A stretch of DNA of 60,374 nt, taken from the NCBI GenBank assembly GCA_026260175.1, contig JAKCWW010000381.1:51059-111432 (forward strand). Direction: 5' to 3'. This DNA is from Reticulitermes lucifugus. Taxonomy: Eukaryota; Arthropoda; Insecta; Blattodea; Rhinotermitidae. This document shows positions 1 to 10,267 of this stretch, piece after piece. The notes beneath the pieces are model-generated. The model did not search any database. It worked only from the letters and a program-made list of their open reading frames with translations, and was not told where the DNA came from. How positions within the stretch are numbered: the stretch's first letter is position 1; the number at the start of each line of letters is the position of its first letter. The position numbers were made by a program, and so were the translations under genes.

Positions 1-53
1 GTTTTGCCTGAGGATGGGGACGGAGCTAGTCCCCGAAACGTTGTATTCAAACG
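1..53 (+). ncRNA. Hammerhead ribozyme-like motif
   Basis: Core CTGAGGA lies at 8-14, followed by a strong stem II (GGGGAC at 16-21 pairing with GTCCCC at 29-34) and GAAA at 35-38, then CGTTG and TA. CTGAGGA fits the CUGANGA consensus. Stem I is weak: TTTG (3-6) can pair with CAAA (48-51) around a bulge. The motif starts at the window edge, so upstream context is missing. Probably a decayed HHR of a retroelement terminal repeat. Confidence 0.5.
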
Positions 54-95
54 AATTGACGCGGCTGTGCGCCCGAGAAAACTATATACAACCGT

Positions 96-151
96 ACATG
101 TTTCAATACGGCCCTCTGATGATGGCACGCCGGTGCTGAAACATGTAAGAG
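96..151 (+). ncRNA. Hammerhead ribozyme-like motif, second of a pair
   Basis: Core CTGATGA at 116-122, stem II GCAC (125-128) with GTGC (133-136), GAAA at 138-141, then CATG and TA (146-147). Stem I has only about two pairs. Just upstream, ACATGTTTCA (96-105) is the reverse complement of TGAAACATGT (137-146), so the 3' half of the ribozyme is also present inverted, as in the palindromic elements further on. It lies 108 bp after the first motif in the same orientation. Confidence 0.5.
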
Positions 152-990
152 TTTTTATAATACCTACGAATGTGTGCATTGAGTGCATTAGTTGCCTGAT
201 GTGGTGTTTGATTTTTAGGAGATTTATTTACAGGCGTGTTTAATTTCTAAGATTGTATAGCGTTGGTGATATATAAATGAATGAGTATGGAGCTTTGGTG
301 TAAACATACAGTCGGGCAAAACGGAAGGACTCGGATAGAAACGTGTCCTAGAGTCAATTATTCACCACAAATCCCACAGAGAATGAAATAACATTTTGAA
401 GCAACAGATACCACACATTAAATATTCTGCATTTTGGCCACAGTGTACTTAGAAGTTTAGTTTAATTTGTAGAATAAAAATCGCTTATTTCCCCGAATAT
501 AATTAATCAATTGGGGTTTGTATTTGCAAAGCAGAGTGGCTCTTGTGAAGTACGAATTTTATATTTAAATATTACACAGAAAAACTAATTTAAAACAGCG
601 CTGTATTAATGCACAAAGTCTGTTAAACTTAATTGACAACACACGGAAACAAATCGTTCAGCGAATATCTGTAGGGGCTGCGGTGTAGAAGAAGCCCACT
701 GTTTTAGATTTACGATCTTTTTAGACTAAAAAAATATATTCGGTGAGAAACTGTCCTTAGACTAAATCAGTCATTGTCTGAATATGTTGCGCATACACCG
801 GTTTTTAATGAAGTATTAATAAAATGTGGACAATAAAATGGAGATAACAAAACGTTTCATCTTCTAAAATATAACACAGTAAAGGCTACATAAAGCAGCA
901 ACAGAGACTCCACTCAAATAACAGAAAGTGTTTCCATGTCCTTGCTGAATGACTTGTTAGTAGAAAATATATTTATCATTATTATAAATG
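152..990. other. AT-rich sequence, nothing recognised
   Basis: No convincing gene, SINE head, LINE tail or ribozyme core was seen. Small frames here lack any recognisable domain. Confidence 0.5.
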
Positions 991-1068
991 TCAAACTTTT
1001 AAATGAAACAAAATTAAACCAACTGATGCACAAATTGAGCCACCTTTATTGTAGCGTCCTTATTATAT

Positions 1069-1110
1069 GCCCCTACATATGTTTCAGACCTTGGTCCATA
1101 ATCAGGGGGT
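1069..1110 (-). ncRNA. Hammerhead ribozyme copy in left arm (core mutated)
   Basis: Mirror copy of the ribozyme at 1380-1421. On the minus strand the core reads CTGATTA (1099-1105) instead of CTGATGA, with GAAA at 1082-1085 and stem I CCCC/GGGG retained (GGGG strand 1070-1073). The G-to-T change hits an invariant core base, so this copy is probably inactive. Confidence 0.6.
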
Positions 1111-1379
1111 CTTGTCCATAAAAGCTACTACCTGAAATATAGTTTTTATAAGACATACATCGCTCTTCTGTTACTATTGTGGTAAACTTATTTTGAATTG
1201 TAACACATTAAATTTAATTATACAAATTAAAAGATTTTATTAAAATTTAATTAAATTATTAATTTGTATAATTGAGTTTTAATGTGTTACAATTCATAAT
1301 AATTTTACCACAATAGTGATAGAAAAGCGATGTATGTCTTATAAAAACTATATTTGAGGTAGTAGTTTTTATGGACAAG

Positions 1380-1421
1380 ACCCCCTGATGATGGACCAAG
1401 NTCCGAAACATATGTAGGGGC
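1380..1421 (+). ncRNA. Hammerhead ribozyme, minimal type I
   Basis: All conserved parts are visible: stem I CCCC (1381-1384) pairing with GGGG (1417-1420), core CTGATGA (1385-1391), stem II GGA (1393-1395) with TCC (1402-1404), GAAA (1405-1408), a tiny self-complementary stem III CATATG (1409-1414), then TA with predicted cleavage after A1416. An N at 1401 lies in the stem II loop. Very short stem III is known from HHRs of Penelope-like elements and retrozymes. Activity is untested. Confidence 0.75.
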
Positions 1422-1553
1422 ATATAATAAGGACGCTACAATAAAGGTGGCTCAATTTGTGCATCAGTTGGTTTAATTTTATTTAATTTGATTCGTGAAG
1501 ATGCACGGTTATAATAATGTGAAAGTCAAACTTTTAAATTTATGCATATTTAA

Positions 1554-1794
1554 ATCAAATAAATTAAAACCAACAAATGCACTGTTTTTTACCACTTTTT
1601 ATTGTGGCCTTTTGTCCCCTCACCCTACACGTGTTTCAGAACCTTACAGTTCCATCATCAGGGGTTACCATTCAACCATTCTGAAACACGTGTAGGGTGA
1701 GGGGACAAAAGGCCACAATAAAAAGTGGTAAAAAACAGTGCATTTGTTGGTTTTAATTTATTTGATTAAAAAAATGCACGGTGGTAATAGTGTG
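1554..1794 (+). mobile_element. Palindromic HHR element 2 with 18-bp target duplication
   Basis: A 241-bp unit flanked by a perfect 18-bp direct repeat, AAATTTATGCATATTTAA, at 1536-1553 and 1795-1812. The left arm starts exactly at the duplication (1554-1640) and the right arm is 1680-1766. The spacer 1641-1679 holds stem II, core and stem I of the ribozyme. A 28-bp tail (1767-1794) holds ATGCACGGT. The 5' duplication overlaps the 3' duplication of element 1 by four bases, so the two inserted side by side. Confidence 0.85.
1621..1666 (-). ncRNA. Hammerhead ribozyme, minimal type I
   Basis: On the minus strand: stem I ACCC (1662-1665) pairs with GGGT (1622-1625), core CTGATGA (1655-1661), stem II GGAAC with GTTCT (1638-1654), GAAA (1634-1637), short CACGTG stem III and a TA cleavage dinucleotide. 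All core bases match the consensus. The right arm of element 2 repeats only the GAAA-to-stem-I-3' half (1680-1695). Confidence 0.75.
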
Positions 1795-1906
1795 AAATTT
1801 ATGCATATTTAATTTCCCAGTCACACGGTTGAGGGACATAACGTTGGACATACGTAGCTTTAGAGCAAAATAGTTAAAGGCTGATGAAGAAGGTGCGTTA
1901 TTAATC

Positions 1907-2065
1907 TGGCAAGCGTACTGCGCATTTTAAATTGTCTCGTTTTTATTAAAACACAACGTTTCGGAAGCTGCCTTTGCTTCCATCATCAGGTTAAATGCCT
2001 GCACCTATCAGAGTAGGTTTTATACTTTTGTCTGATAAAGGAAGCAGGATAAGTTCCCGGAACTT
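1907..2065 (-). mobile_element. Short HHR-bearing insertion with 13-bp duplication
   Basis: About 159 bp flanked by TGCGTTATTAATC at 1894-1906 and 2066-2078. It carries one HHR-like motif on the minus strand and has neither inverted arms nor the ATGCACGGT tail, so it is probably another family or a solo terminal repeat. Confidence 0.6.
1950..1996 (-). ncRNA. Hammerhead-like motif
   Basis: Minus-strand core CTGATGA (1983-1989), stem II GGAAGC with GCTTCC, GAAA (1959-1962), then CGTTGTG. The expected UH position reads TG, and stem I is poor, so the cleavage site looks decayed. Confidence 0.5.
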
Positions 2066-2271
2066 TGCGTTATTAATCAAAACTAGACGATGGAAATATC
2101 CAATACGTCTGTCGGTTGTTTTACGTGTTTAGTGCTTAGTTGTAAGAACGGAATTTAGAGCATTATTAAGTTCTTACGGCGAAGTTTTGTTTTCCACGAT
2201 TCCACAAAATCCCTCGGCTTACAGAAGCCCGATAGGCGCTTCACATGGCACCGTCAGTGATTAGCCGATTA

Positions 2272-2310
2272 CAGTAGAGTTTTCAAACTATGGTCCGCGA
2301 ACCGCCGCCG
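2272..2310 (+). mobile_element. Possible hAT-type transposon end
   Basis: The string CAGTAGAGTTTTCAAACTAT followed by GGTCCGCGAACC resembles terminal repeats of hAT non-autonomous elements. No matching right end or 8-bp duplication was found, so this is a weak call. Confidence 0.25.
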
Positions 2311-3114
2311 TTCTTCAAATTGTAGTTGTCAAAAAACATCACCACAATTTCAAAACACCTTTTTACAAGTAGTGAATCGTTCCAAATCTTATTGTGAAAC
2401 AAATAATTTGTACTGCTGGGTATTATTATATCGCTATATTACAAACTCGGATATTTGTAAGAAAATACAGAGACATTACTTTACCTGACCAATATCGTTT
2501 GTCACTTCTTGTCCTCTCGCTTATCTTATAAAAAGTAACCCATTCACCATTTTAACACACACGCTTTAGAATAGCAATGGAAAGTGACAAATAATAATAG
2601 TAAAACAAAATATCTAAACTATGTACCTGGCAACGTAAATTATTTGACATGTACTCGAAAACCTATAGCTATAATATCAAAATTCATTACGTTATTTTCC
2701 GTTCACGTTACCGCAGCTTTCATGATGTGTGCAATAAGATTCGCTTATATAAAACAGGGCATTTAAAGTCATCATACGATACGATGCAATCATGTAGATA
2801 CGGGTCCTTTTCTGCGTTATTCTTTTCGCATATATATAATTCAGGAAGGCCATCGCTTTCCTAACGGTATGTTTTTGTATTACAGCAGTGACGTTAGTTA
2901 CTGTATTCCGGGAAAACAAACAAAGTCAGTGCCTGTGATTGATGGACAGAGTAAATGCAGATTTAATGACAGCGTTTAACTGAATTAGTCCCTAGAGAAA
3001 TCGACCAAAAAACGTCCTGACTGTGTTACAGATAATGGAGATGTAATCAAGTGTTACTGTCGACTGCAGGCAACATGTTCGAACAGAACAATAAGACAAG
3101 GCTTATACTCTCAT
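2311..3114. other. Nothing recognised
   Basis: AT-rich sequence possibly including the body of the hAT-like remnant on its left. Overlapping short frames at 2584-2919 on both strands show no domain. Confidence 0.4.
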
Positions 3115-3300
3115 TTCATCATCTCAGTTTTATTTGGTAAAGAAAGCTCAGTCCATAAAGCGACAAAATTTGGCAGACCGGGATTCGATCCCTGAGAGTG
3201 ATAATTGTCATTATGGTCGCGTCAAGACGCCAAAATTGCATGGAGTGAGTACGGAGCCATCTGTCAAGAGGGGTGAAGTGGCAGATAAATTAAGATGACC
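3115..3300 (+). mobile_element. Possible tRNA-derived SINE remnant
   Basis: GGGATTCGATCCC at about 3180-3192 resembles a pol III B box. No convincing A box or target duplication was seen, and it fits none of the five families named in the summary. Confidence 0.3.
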
Positions 3301-3482
3301 GCTGTTCTATATCTAATGCCAAGGCTACAAATGCGTCGATCTTTACCTTCACTCCAACACAACACACCCTATTGTGACGTAATACTTAACCACAGGTTCA
3401 GCTTTAATTTTTTTAACGTGAAATACCTAGGCGCAGTTAACATTAAAACGCATCGCAAGAACACAGTTTCGCTCGAGTTTCT

Positions 3483-3738
3483 TTTTTTTTTCTTGGGTGC
3501 ACTGTAGCCTTGAAGCTTGTTCAACCCTGTGATGAAGATGATTAGTTTTCCTCGTTTTTTTCTTTTAAAGGAGCACCGGTGGAATGAAATTGACAGGGGA
3601 AAACCGAAGTAATCGGTGAAAACCCTGTCCCAGTGCCACTTTGTTCACCACAAATCCCACATGGACTGACCCGGGATCGAACCCGGGCCTCCGCGGTGAG
3701 AGACCGGCGACTAACCACCTGAGCCATGGCACGGCCCC
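3483..3738 (-). mobile_element. SINE family C, full-length, with 15-bp duplication
   Basis: tRNA-derived head on the minus strand (GCCGTGCCATGGCTCAGGTGG, B box GGTTCGATCCC), middle region matching the copy at 3946-4197, and an A-rich tail seen as a T run at 3483-3491. A perfect 15-bp target duplication TTCGCTCGAGTTTCT lies at 3468-3482 and 3739-3753. Transcribed by pol III and moved by a partner LINE, by analogy with known SINEs. Confidence 0.9.
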
Positions 3739-3945
3739 TTCGCTCGAGTTTCTATTGTTCAAAGCTTTTCACACTTGATAGCAATAGTTTGCATTATCAA
3801 GAGAGGCATATGCACTTTGTTTAACGATGTATATTTTAAATTCTAAACATATTATATTCGTAGTTAAATTATGCCCTAATTACCAAAAAGTAAACGCACT
3901 GTAGCAGTCTACAGAGACATAGCCTTACGCCACCACACGAGAATA

Positions 3946-4197
3946 GGGCCGTGCCATGGCTCAGGCGGTTAGTAGCCGACCTCTCACCGCAGAAGCCGGG
4001 TTCGATCCCGGGTCGATCCATGTGGGATTTGTGGTGGACAAAGTGGCACTGGGACAGGTTTTCCCCCAAGTAATTCGGTTTTCCCCTGTCAATTTCATTC
4101 CACCGGTAAAAAAACTAATCATCTTTCTCTTCATCTTCATCACAAGCCTCAAGGCTGTGGTACGTCCGTAGCATCTGCTGCGGGGCCCTTCTCCACA
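3946..4197 (+). mobile_element. SINE family C, full-length, with 15-bp duplication
   Basis: Head GGGCCGTGCCATGGCTCAGG, A box near 3957-3975, B box GGTTCGATCCC at 3999-4009, ending CGGGGCCCTTCTCCACA. Flanked by a perfect 15-bp duplication CACCACACGAGAATA at 3931-3945 and 4198-4212. It faces the copy at 3483-3738, about 207 bp away, so the pair could fold as an inverted repeat in RNA. Reading frames across it are not genes. Confidence 0.92.
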
Positions 4198-4212
4198 CAC
4201 CACACGAGAATA

Positions 4213-5555
4213 ATAATAAGGTAACTGTTTATGTGTTGGCGGTAACTTTAAGTTTCCATTAGTTATTTGGAGACTGTACACATGCTGTGACAGAAGACGC
4301 ATTTTACGTTACATTTTATAGCAAGTACTTTCTTCAGCTTCCCGTATTGCCACGACTACAATCGTGACGTCATTATGGCGCCTATAAAACCACGGCCTGC
4401 TCCCATCATAAAGCTCCTATTCATGTTTCAGTACACTAAACACTTATCATGTCTCGAAATACCGCTTCTGAAAATGGTATGTTATTACCTGTTATCATTA
4501 GTGTTTTATATTCAGAAATTCCTCCAGGCCTTGCAAGACAGTGAGATGTAAACAGAGAGGAACAGACGGTAGTACAAAGGATGTTGCTGCCATGCCAGAG
4601 TAGCGGGAAGTAAACTGTGGCGCGCAAACCCTTATATCAAAAGATGGGCGGTGCTTCCACCAACAAAACATTTGATCGAAAACAACTGAAATAGAAACCT
4701 CAATACCAAACTAGAACAAAATCCATTACATTACTTGCAATACGAAATATCTGAATAGAGAACCCGTAGAATAGACACGACTTCCCAGTACATATATCAT
4801 ACGCACTTTGTGGAAAGAAAACACAAATATCCACGCATGTGAATAAAACGTAACGTTTCGAATGTTTGCCCAACATTAATTTAAACTGCCCTAAGCTCGA
4901 TGACACCTTGTCCTTCATCTTGCGGGTTCATCGCTGCCGCAGAGAAGCACCACCCACAGCCCTGATAGATTTGTAAACATTTCTCGGTATATCGTATAAT
5001 TTCTCATACATGGATCAACCTAACTGTACAGCCCATCAGGCCTCAAATTGTCTTTTGTGTCTGCCCTAGGCCTTTGATTTTGTTTTCCGAGAAAAGAAAC
5101 ACGGCTGCTGACTTTCAGTTTCTTCCTACAAAAACCTGATGTCTCATTCTTTTAAGGCGCAGCGATAAATGTATCTATCAGCATTTGTAGCATTAATAAA
5201 CTGTGAGTTTCACCCACAGATTACTTGTGTGCCTCGTATGATTATCAGAATAAACAGCATTAACTCATTGATATATTTACTGAAAAAGCAGATGGCGTTC
5301 TATTAAAGCAGAAATTCAATTTTTAAATATTAGTTACATAAAATTCATGTATGAAAGCCTTAACTAAAAAGTAAATATTACGCAACGACCTTCGCCGTGT
5401 ATCCATGTTGTGAACATGCTGCTACATCGTCTTGAAAGGGCAATGTTATGTTTCTTTCCCTTTAGCAGTTTTATCGTAAAAAATTTCCCGCCTTAAAAAC
5501 TGATATGTTGAATGAGTATAAATCTGTAATAGTTTAGTTTCTATAAATCCATTCC
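4213..5555. other. Nothing recognised
   Basis: No gene, SINE or LINE motif seen. Short frames on the minus strand (4436-4627, 4700-4918) show no domain. Confidence 0.5.
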
Positions 5556-5672
5556 AGAAAGAAAGAGAAAAACGAAGAAAAATAAGCAGAGAAACTATAG
5601 ATAAATAAATGAAAAGAGACAGGAAGAAAGAAAGGGAAGGATAGAAAGAAAGAAAAGAGAAAGGAACAAACA
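5556..5672 (+). repeat. Purine-rich GAAA-type tract
   Basis: A run of about 115 bases made almost only of A and G on the plus strand, with GAAAGAAAG units. Simple-sequence DNA; its minus-strand frame is an artefact of composition. Confidence 0.8.
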
Positions 5673-5824
5673 CAAGAACCAGTAAGAATGACGTAAATAA
5701 AGACCTATAAGTTACACGGTTGGCAACAGTTACGTCTGTATAGCAGGCCAGTGTTTGTTAGGTGTTTAATATTGCGAAACAGTATGTAGGGTGCTGAGGA
5801 AGATACGTTGTATTTGGGCTTAAG

Positions 5825-6045
5825 AAGTAGTAGGTAACAGAGGACTGAAGGAAATTGCATAATGAGGAACTTCATAATTTGCACTCCTCACCAAATACTA
5901 TCCGGGTGTCGGCAAGTCGAGGGCTGTTGTGAACACGGTAATGAACAGTCGTGTTGCATAAAATGCGGGAAATTTCTTGGTTTGCTGGTGAAATATTAAC
6001 TTCTTAAGAAGGACCCTGCTCCATGGAGTTAGTTGGTAGTGTCTT
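5825..6045 (+). mobile_element. LINE-1f 3' fragment
   Basis: Decayed reading of the C-terminal end of a non-LTR reverse transcriptase: LHNEELHNLHSSPNTIRV-like, a deletion, then CCEHGNEQ and a 3' end AAGGACCCTGCTCCATGGAG. The same 3' end recurs in other copies in this window. Stops and deletions make it a dead copy. Confidence 0.65.
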
Positions 6046-6619
6046 CATCCTCAGAGCAGAAGAATCTCTTTATAGTTCTTCCAATAAGTCGCTTCACGAC
6101 ATTTTTTCCCATTATATTTCTGTACGCAAATATTTGCACCCGAATTCAAACCAAATGCTACACTCGTTGCTATTTATGCACTTATCATTCTAACAATAGA
6201 CCCACTACACAAGAAAGAAAGCAAAGTACATGGGCAATAAAATATCTTTCTGGAGTGACGAAAAAATATAGTCAAAAAATTTTAACATTGCCTGTGTTTC
6301 CATTATAAAATTAAACCCAACTCGGGCCCAGAAACGTGGAACATCAGCTTCTTCTAAGCAGCGAATATTCAGGTAATCAATTCTCCGCAGATGCTAATCT
6401 GAATGTCGGGCAGGAAGAGACCCTTGTAAGGCACAACTACGCCATTGGTGGGATTAGTCTGGTCCCTTATTGGGAAATTATTTATCATCAGGTAAACAAG
6501 GTAGCACAGGTAAAGACGTAGGTGTTGCTTCGTGAGAGAAATCATTACCTCCCCTCATCCACTCCGCTCAGTTCTAGCAGATAATATGGACCTCCTCTTG
6601 GTCGATAAACACAAGGAAT
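6046..6619. other. Nothing recognised
   Basis: No supportable feature. The frames at 6033-6308 and 6336-6521 match no domain I know. Confidence 0.4.
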
Positions 6620-7045
6620 CAGCGCAACAGGGGCTTAGATCATTAACTAACTCCAAGGAGCAGAGTCCTTCTTCAGAAGCTGATACTTCCTCAGCTAGTC
6701 AAGAAATTGTCCGCATTCTAAGGAACTCGATCGTTCATCACCGTTTTCAGAACACACCCACCAAAACCTTTATGCACCTCTCCTCTCCGCCATACGTGCT
6801 ACGTGCCCCGCCCATCTCATTAATCTTGATTTGGTCACTCGACAAATATTTGATGGGGAGTACAGATCAGGAAGCTCCTCATTATGCAATCTCCCCCACT
6901 CCCCTTTTACCTCACCCCTCTTAGGCCCAAATATCCCCCTCAGCACCCTGCTCTCTAACAACTTCAGCCTCTGTTCCTCCCTCAGTGTGAGAGACCAAGT
7001 ATTACACACATATAAAACACAGGCAAAATTACAGTTTTTTTTATT
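6620..7045 (-). pseudogene. LINE-1f reverse transcriptase C-terminus, broken
   Basis: Minus-strand translation at 6770-7009 reads CNTWSLTLREEQRLKLLE, then FGPKRGEVKGEW, LHNEELPDLY and RWAGHVARM, the very common C-terminal segment of insect non-LTR retrotransposons. After ERRGACIKVLVGVF it breaks and passes into the 3' end (GAAGGACTCTGCTCCTTGGAG on the minus strand). The clade (RTE, Jockey or CR1-like) cannot be told from this piece. Not a host gene. Confidence 0.85.
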
Positions 7046-7214
7046 TTAATGGGGTGTACGGGTTATTAAGAATATTCATATCTTACAAACGTTCACGAAA
7101 ATTTCTGATTTGAAATGTAACTAGTGTGTGAAAATTCTTTTTAGTGTCTCAATATAGTTACACGGTTGGCATTTCAGTGTCCTTTCTGTACAAGTAGCTT
7201 ATAAGGAAAACACA

Positions 7215-7290
7215 AACTTCTCACGGCAGTGAATGTCAAGATTTTGTCTTGTAAAATGTGACGCCGTGTAGTTTCATACATACGTACCAA
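7215..7290 (+). repeat. VTPC dispersed repeat fragment
   Basis: Sequence AAAATGTGACGCCGTGTAG with an upstream TAVNVKIL-like conceptual peptide matches the repeat present at about ten places here (consensus TTCTGGGATGTGACGCCGTG). Confidence 0.6.
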
Positions 7291-8489
7291 AAAGACACAG
7301 CGTCGCAAGCCAGAATATCGTGAACTTAGAAGAGTAATATTATGACTTACGAAAAACAATATTTCAATTAACTGATAGATTTTAATATATTGTTATGAAT
7401 AATATGCCATTCGAAGCCACAATTTATCCCCATTTTTGTACTTCCAGTTTTCCTTCTATCGGCACAACGACATCGGCCATTGAAACCCGCTGAAGCGCAA
7501 TTTTGTCTGAGTAATATATGTGTAGCAGTTCCGAGCAGAAATCGAAGCCCACTTCCCTGGGTCAGATTTCCAGTTCTTCTACTATACAGATACTATTTTT
7601 AACGTTGTTTCAATCTATTTTTAGAGAAATTAATTACTTAAATACAGACATTTATGCACCCTGCCAGCCATGGTACATTACTGCACAGAGGTTCTAGTCG
7701 TGCTACTGTAACAGTCTGTGCCGCCCTGCATTGGGGAGGGTCGATGTGATGACGTCACAGCGACCAGTCCTCTTCTCTACATTACACTGGTCAGCAATTC
7801 AGTTTTATATCTAGTAAAATACAGGAGGAGCCAATCAAAGACCAGAAACGTAACATGTAAGGATTTTCAGTAGACATTAGATCCAAAACATCTCTCAGCA
7901 GAGCAGTTGTTAAAACCGTATGGAATTTTGGATCTCCGCAATATTTCGTGCGGAATCGAGTTTCCTCCCACAAAGCAATTATCCTTTAAAGGCTTCGAAC
8001 GACATTTCGGTTTTTAAGTTTCATCACTATTGACTGCTTGTATGTGAAGTTGTAGCTCTTCAGACGTCTCAGTAACAATGCATAATATAATTTCATTGTC
8101 ATGGTCATTGACAGAAAATTAAAAGTCTATTCTAATTATCTTCTTTGTCTTCTTCCTGCCTCTCCTATTATTACTAGTACTTCTACTAATTAACCCATGA
8201 AATCATGGTGGTTGCCATTACGTAGCACCTAATTTGATAGTAAAATTGTACACTCCGGTCACAACTGTATTGATGTGTGTCACATGTCTTTGATTAAATA
8301 CACTTCTTTCCCTATACAGCTTTCATCAATCGGTGTTTGTAAGGGAGACGCAATATCTTCTGTGAGGTAGAAAATATATTATGAAATATTACACCCTATT
8401 GTAAGGGCCCCATGCTTAAAAAGTTGATATTATGAAAGGGCTTTGCAATTGTGAATGAATTGTTCGTTTGCGGGGAGGCATTGGCACAA
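7291..8489. other. Nothing recognised
   Basis: AT-rich unique-looking sequence without a gene. TTTCGG near 8010 with GTGATGA-like sequence on the minus strand was considered as an HHR and not accepted. Confidence 0.5.
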
Positions 8490-8492
8490 TCT

Positions 8493-8517
8493 TTTTGTGT
8501 GTGTGTGTGGGGGGGGT
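8493..8517 (+). repeat. GT microsatellite with G run
   Basis: TTTTTGTGTGTGTGTG followed by a run of G, next to the tail side of a SINE C copy. Confidence 0.8.
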
Positions 8518-8518
8518 G

Positions 8519-8762
8519 AAGGGCCCCGTAGCAGGTGCTACGGACGCCTCGCAGCCTTGAAGCTTATTGTGCAACGCTGTGATGAATATGATTTTTTTTC
8601 GTTTTTTCGTTTAATGGAGCACCGTTGAAATTGACAGGGGAAAACAGAAGTACTCGGGGGAAAAACCTGTCCCAGTGCCACTTTGTCTGCCAAAAATCCC
8701 ACATGGACAGAACCGGGATCGAACTCGGGCCTCCGCGGTGAGAGGCCGGCGACTAACCGCTC
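8519..8762 (-). mobile_element. SINE family C, head-truncated
   Basis: Minus-strand copy matching 3483-3738, including CCGCGGAGGCCCGAGTTCGA and the GGGCCCTT end. The first bases of the tRNA-like head are lost after GCGGTTAGTCGCC. No clear target duplication. Confidence 0.85.
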
Positions 8763-10255
8763 TTAGTACTTACACGTGACCATCACTCAAACCTACCTAC
8801 AAACGTTTCTTCACGGATTAAAACAATTATAGTAGAAATTAAAAAAGAAGGCTCTGACCTCGTGACTAAGGCAGCATGAGCGTGAAACTGACCACTATCC
8901 TCCATCCTGCGCTGACGTTAATAATGCACGAAGCCTTACCTTCACCAAATGATACATCTTCATGGAATGCTGCTTAGGTCCAGGACTGATTAACGCTTGT
9001 CATTTATTCTCCGGCAAGTAGCTACAGACAGGGAAAGTTTCTTTCCAATCTGGTATATATCTACGTAACTACACGGCGTCTGATGCCAAAAAAATCTCCA
9101 CAGCCACCTCCGTGAGAACACCAAATCTCATAATTATCCTTTTGTTTTCTGTTAATCTCATCTCACACTACGTAACATTCATCCTTTCAGGCCTTCCACT
9201 TTATCCTTCTACATAACGTGCATATTCGGCTGCTTATCTACCTGAATAGAATCATTCAGCATGGCAGCAGACATGAAATTGCTACGGTGGCATCCTGCAC
9301 TTGTACAAATATGGATTCCACATACCTGAACAGAACATTCCAGTGAACAATATTATCGATTGCTTGACTAATCTGCAGGCTGGTCATTCTCACTGCATTG
9401 TTTTACGCGTTGTTCTGTCGTCCGTGCGGCAATTACTTGCATGCTTCTGGAGCAGAATGAGACGCTATTCATACTGACACAGACGATGATATGCGGATAC
9501 TTCCTGCTGTATCGAGTAAGGCGACGGAGAATTTTCACACATAAATTTTCCCGGAATCTGACAGCGACAGGTATTTAAATACAAAGTTCCCTTTCTATTT
9601 CTTTCTTCTTAAAGTCACAGGCAGAGGTGTGGTGCGACTCCTCTGGGAATTTCCACGGCTTTCAAAAGCTTATTTTGCCACTGAGTCTGTACCTGAAAGT
9701 ATTGTAAAGCGATCTATTTATATCTCACCATCTGAGTCTATATTTTTGGCCATTTTCAAGAAGACTCCGGTCGTTTATCTCCTCTCCAATGTTTAGATTC
9801 CTTAAGTTGTACTTTCCTGTCTCTCCAGCGGTTGATATTGGTAATCCCTTTCCGGCAGCTTATAATCCGCCTTTAGTTGGAACTGTCACAGTCAAAGTCT
9901 CGCTTCTCCATAATCTGCTTAGCTCTGCCAAATCTTTTGTCGGATTCTAACTTAGTATCTCTCACTGTTTGATTTTGTAATTTACTTTTTGCAGTTACAT
10001 GCGTGTAGTTAGCTTTATTTTATGATTTACAGTACACACGATGTACAAGGCAGAGTCTGCTGTAATCTGGGAGAATGATCCTTAGGTTTGTTAGTACCGA
10101 CATAACCAAACATACCTGTAAACAAAGTTGCACCTTTACGGAGGTAATACGCAAGACAAATGGGGTGTTTATGTGTTTCGTACAATTCTCACTGTAAAAA
10201 GTGATTTGTCCTGAAAATAATGAGCTGATCGATTGCTCTGATGGGGTCGTTGTGT
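8763..10255. other. Mostly unique sequence with one VTPC fragment
   Basis: No gene seen. ACACGGCGTC at about 9070 followed by CACAGCCACCTCCGTGAG (9098-9115) is a minus-strand VTPC fragment (about 9060-9125). The rest shows nothing I can name. Confidence 0.45.
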
Positions 10256-10267
10256 GTTTCATGTGAG

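Larger units (their letters stand above)
1005..1525 (+). mobile_element. Palindromic HHR element 1 with target duplication
   Basis: A 521-bp unit with two long inverted arms (about 1008-1229 and 1260-1485) around an AT-rich centre, then a tail of about 40 bp containing ATGCACGGT (1501-1509). A 14-bp direct repeat, TCAAACTTTTAAAT, flanks it at 991-1004 and 1526-1539, which I read as a target-site duplication. Each arm carries a hammerhead ribozyme motif pointing outward. No coding capacity. The shape resembles inverted terminal repeats of Penelope-like elements; the assignment is inferred from the HHR and architecture, not from a reverse transcriptase. Confidence 0.8.

Noticed and set aside
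3961..4302. 113-codon minus-strand frame
   Set aside because: It is antisense to a SINE C with perfect target duplications.
6532..6924. 130-codon plus-strand frame
   Set aside because: It is mostly the antisense of the LINE-1f fragment on the minus strand.
7995..8035. TTTCGG followed by TTTCATCAC as a minus-strand HHR
   Set aside because: The core lacks its first bases and there is no stem II.
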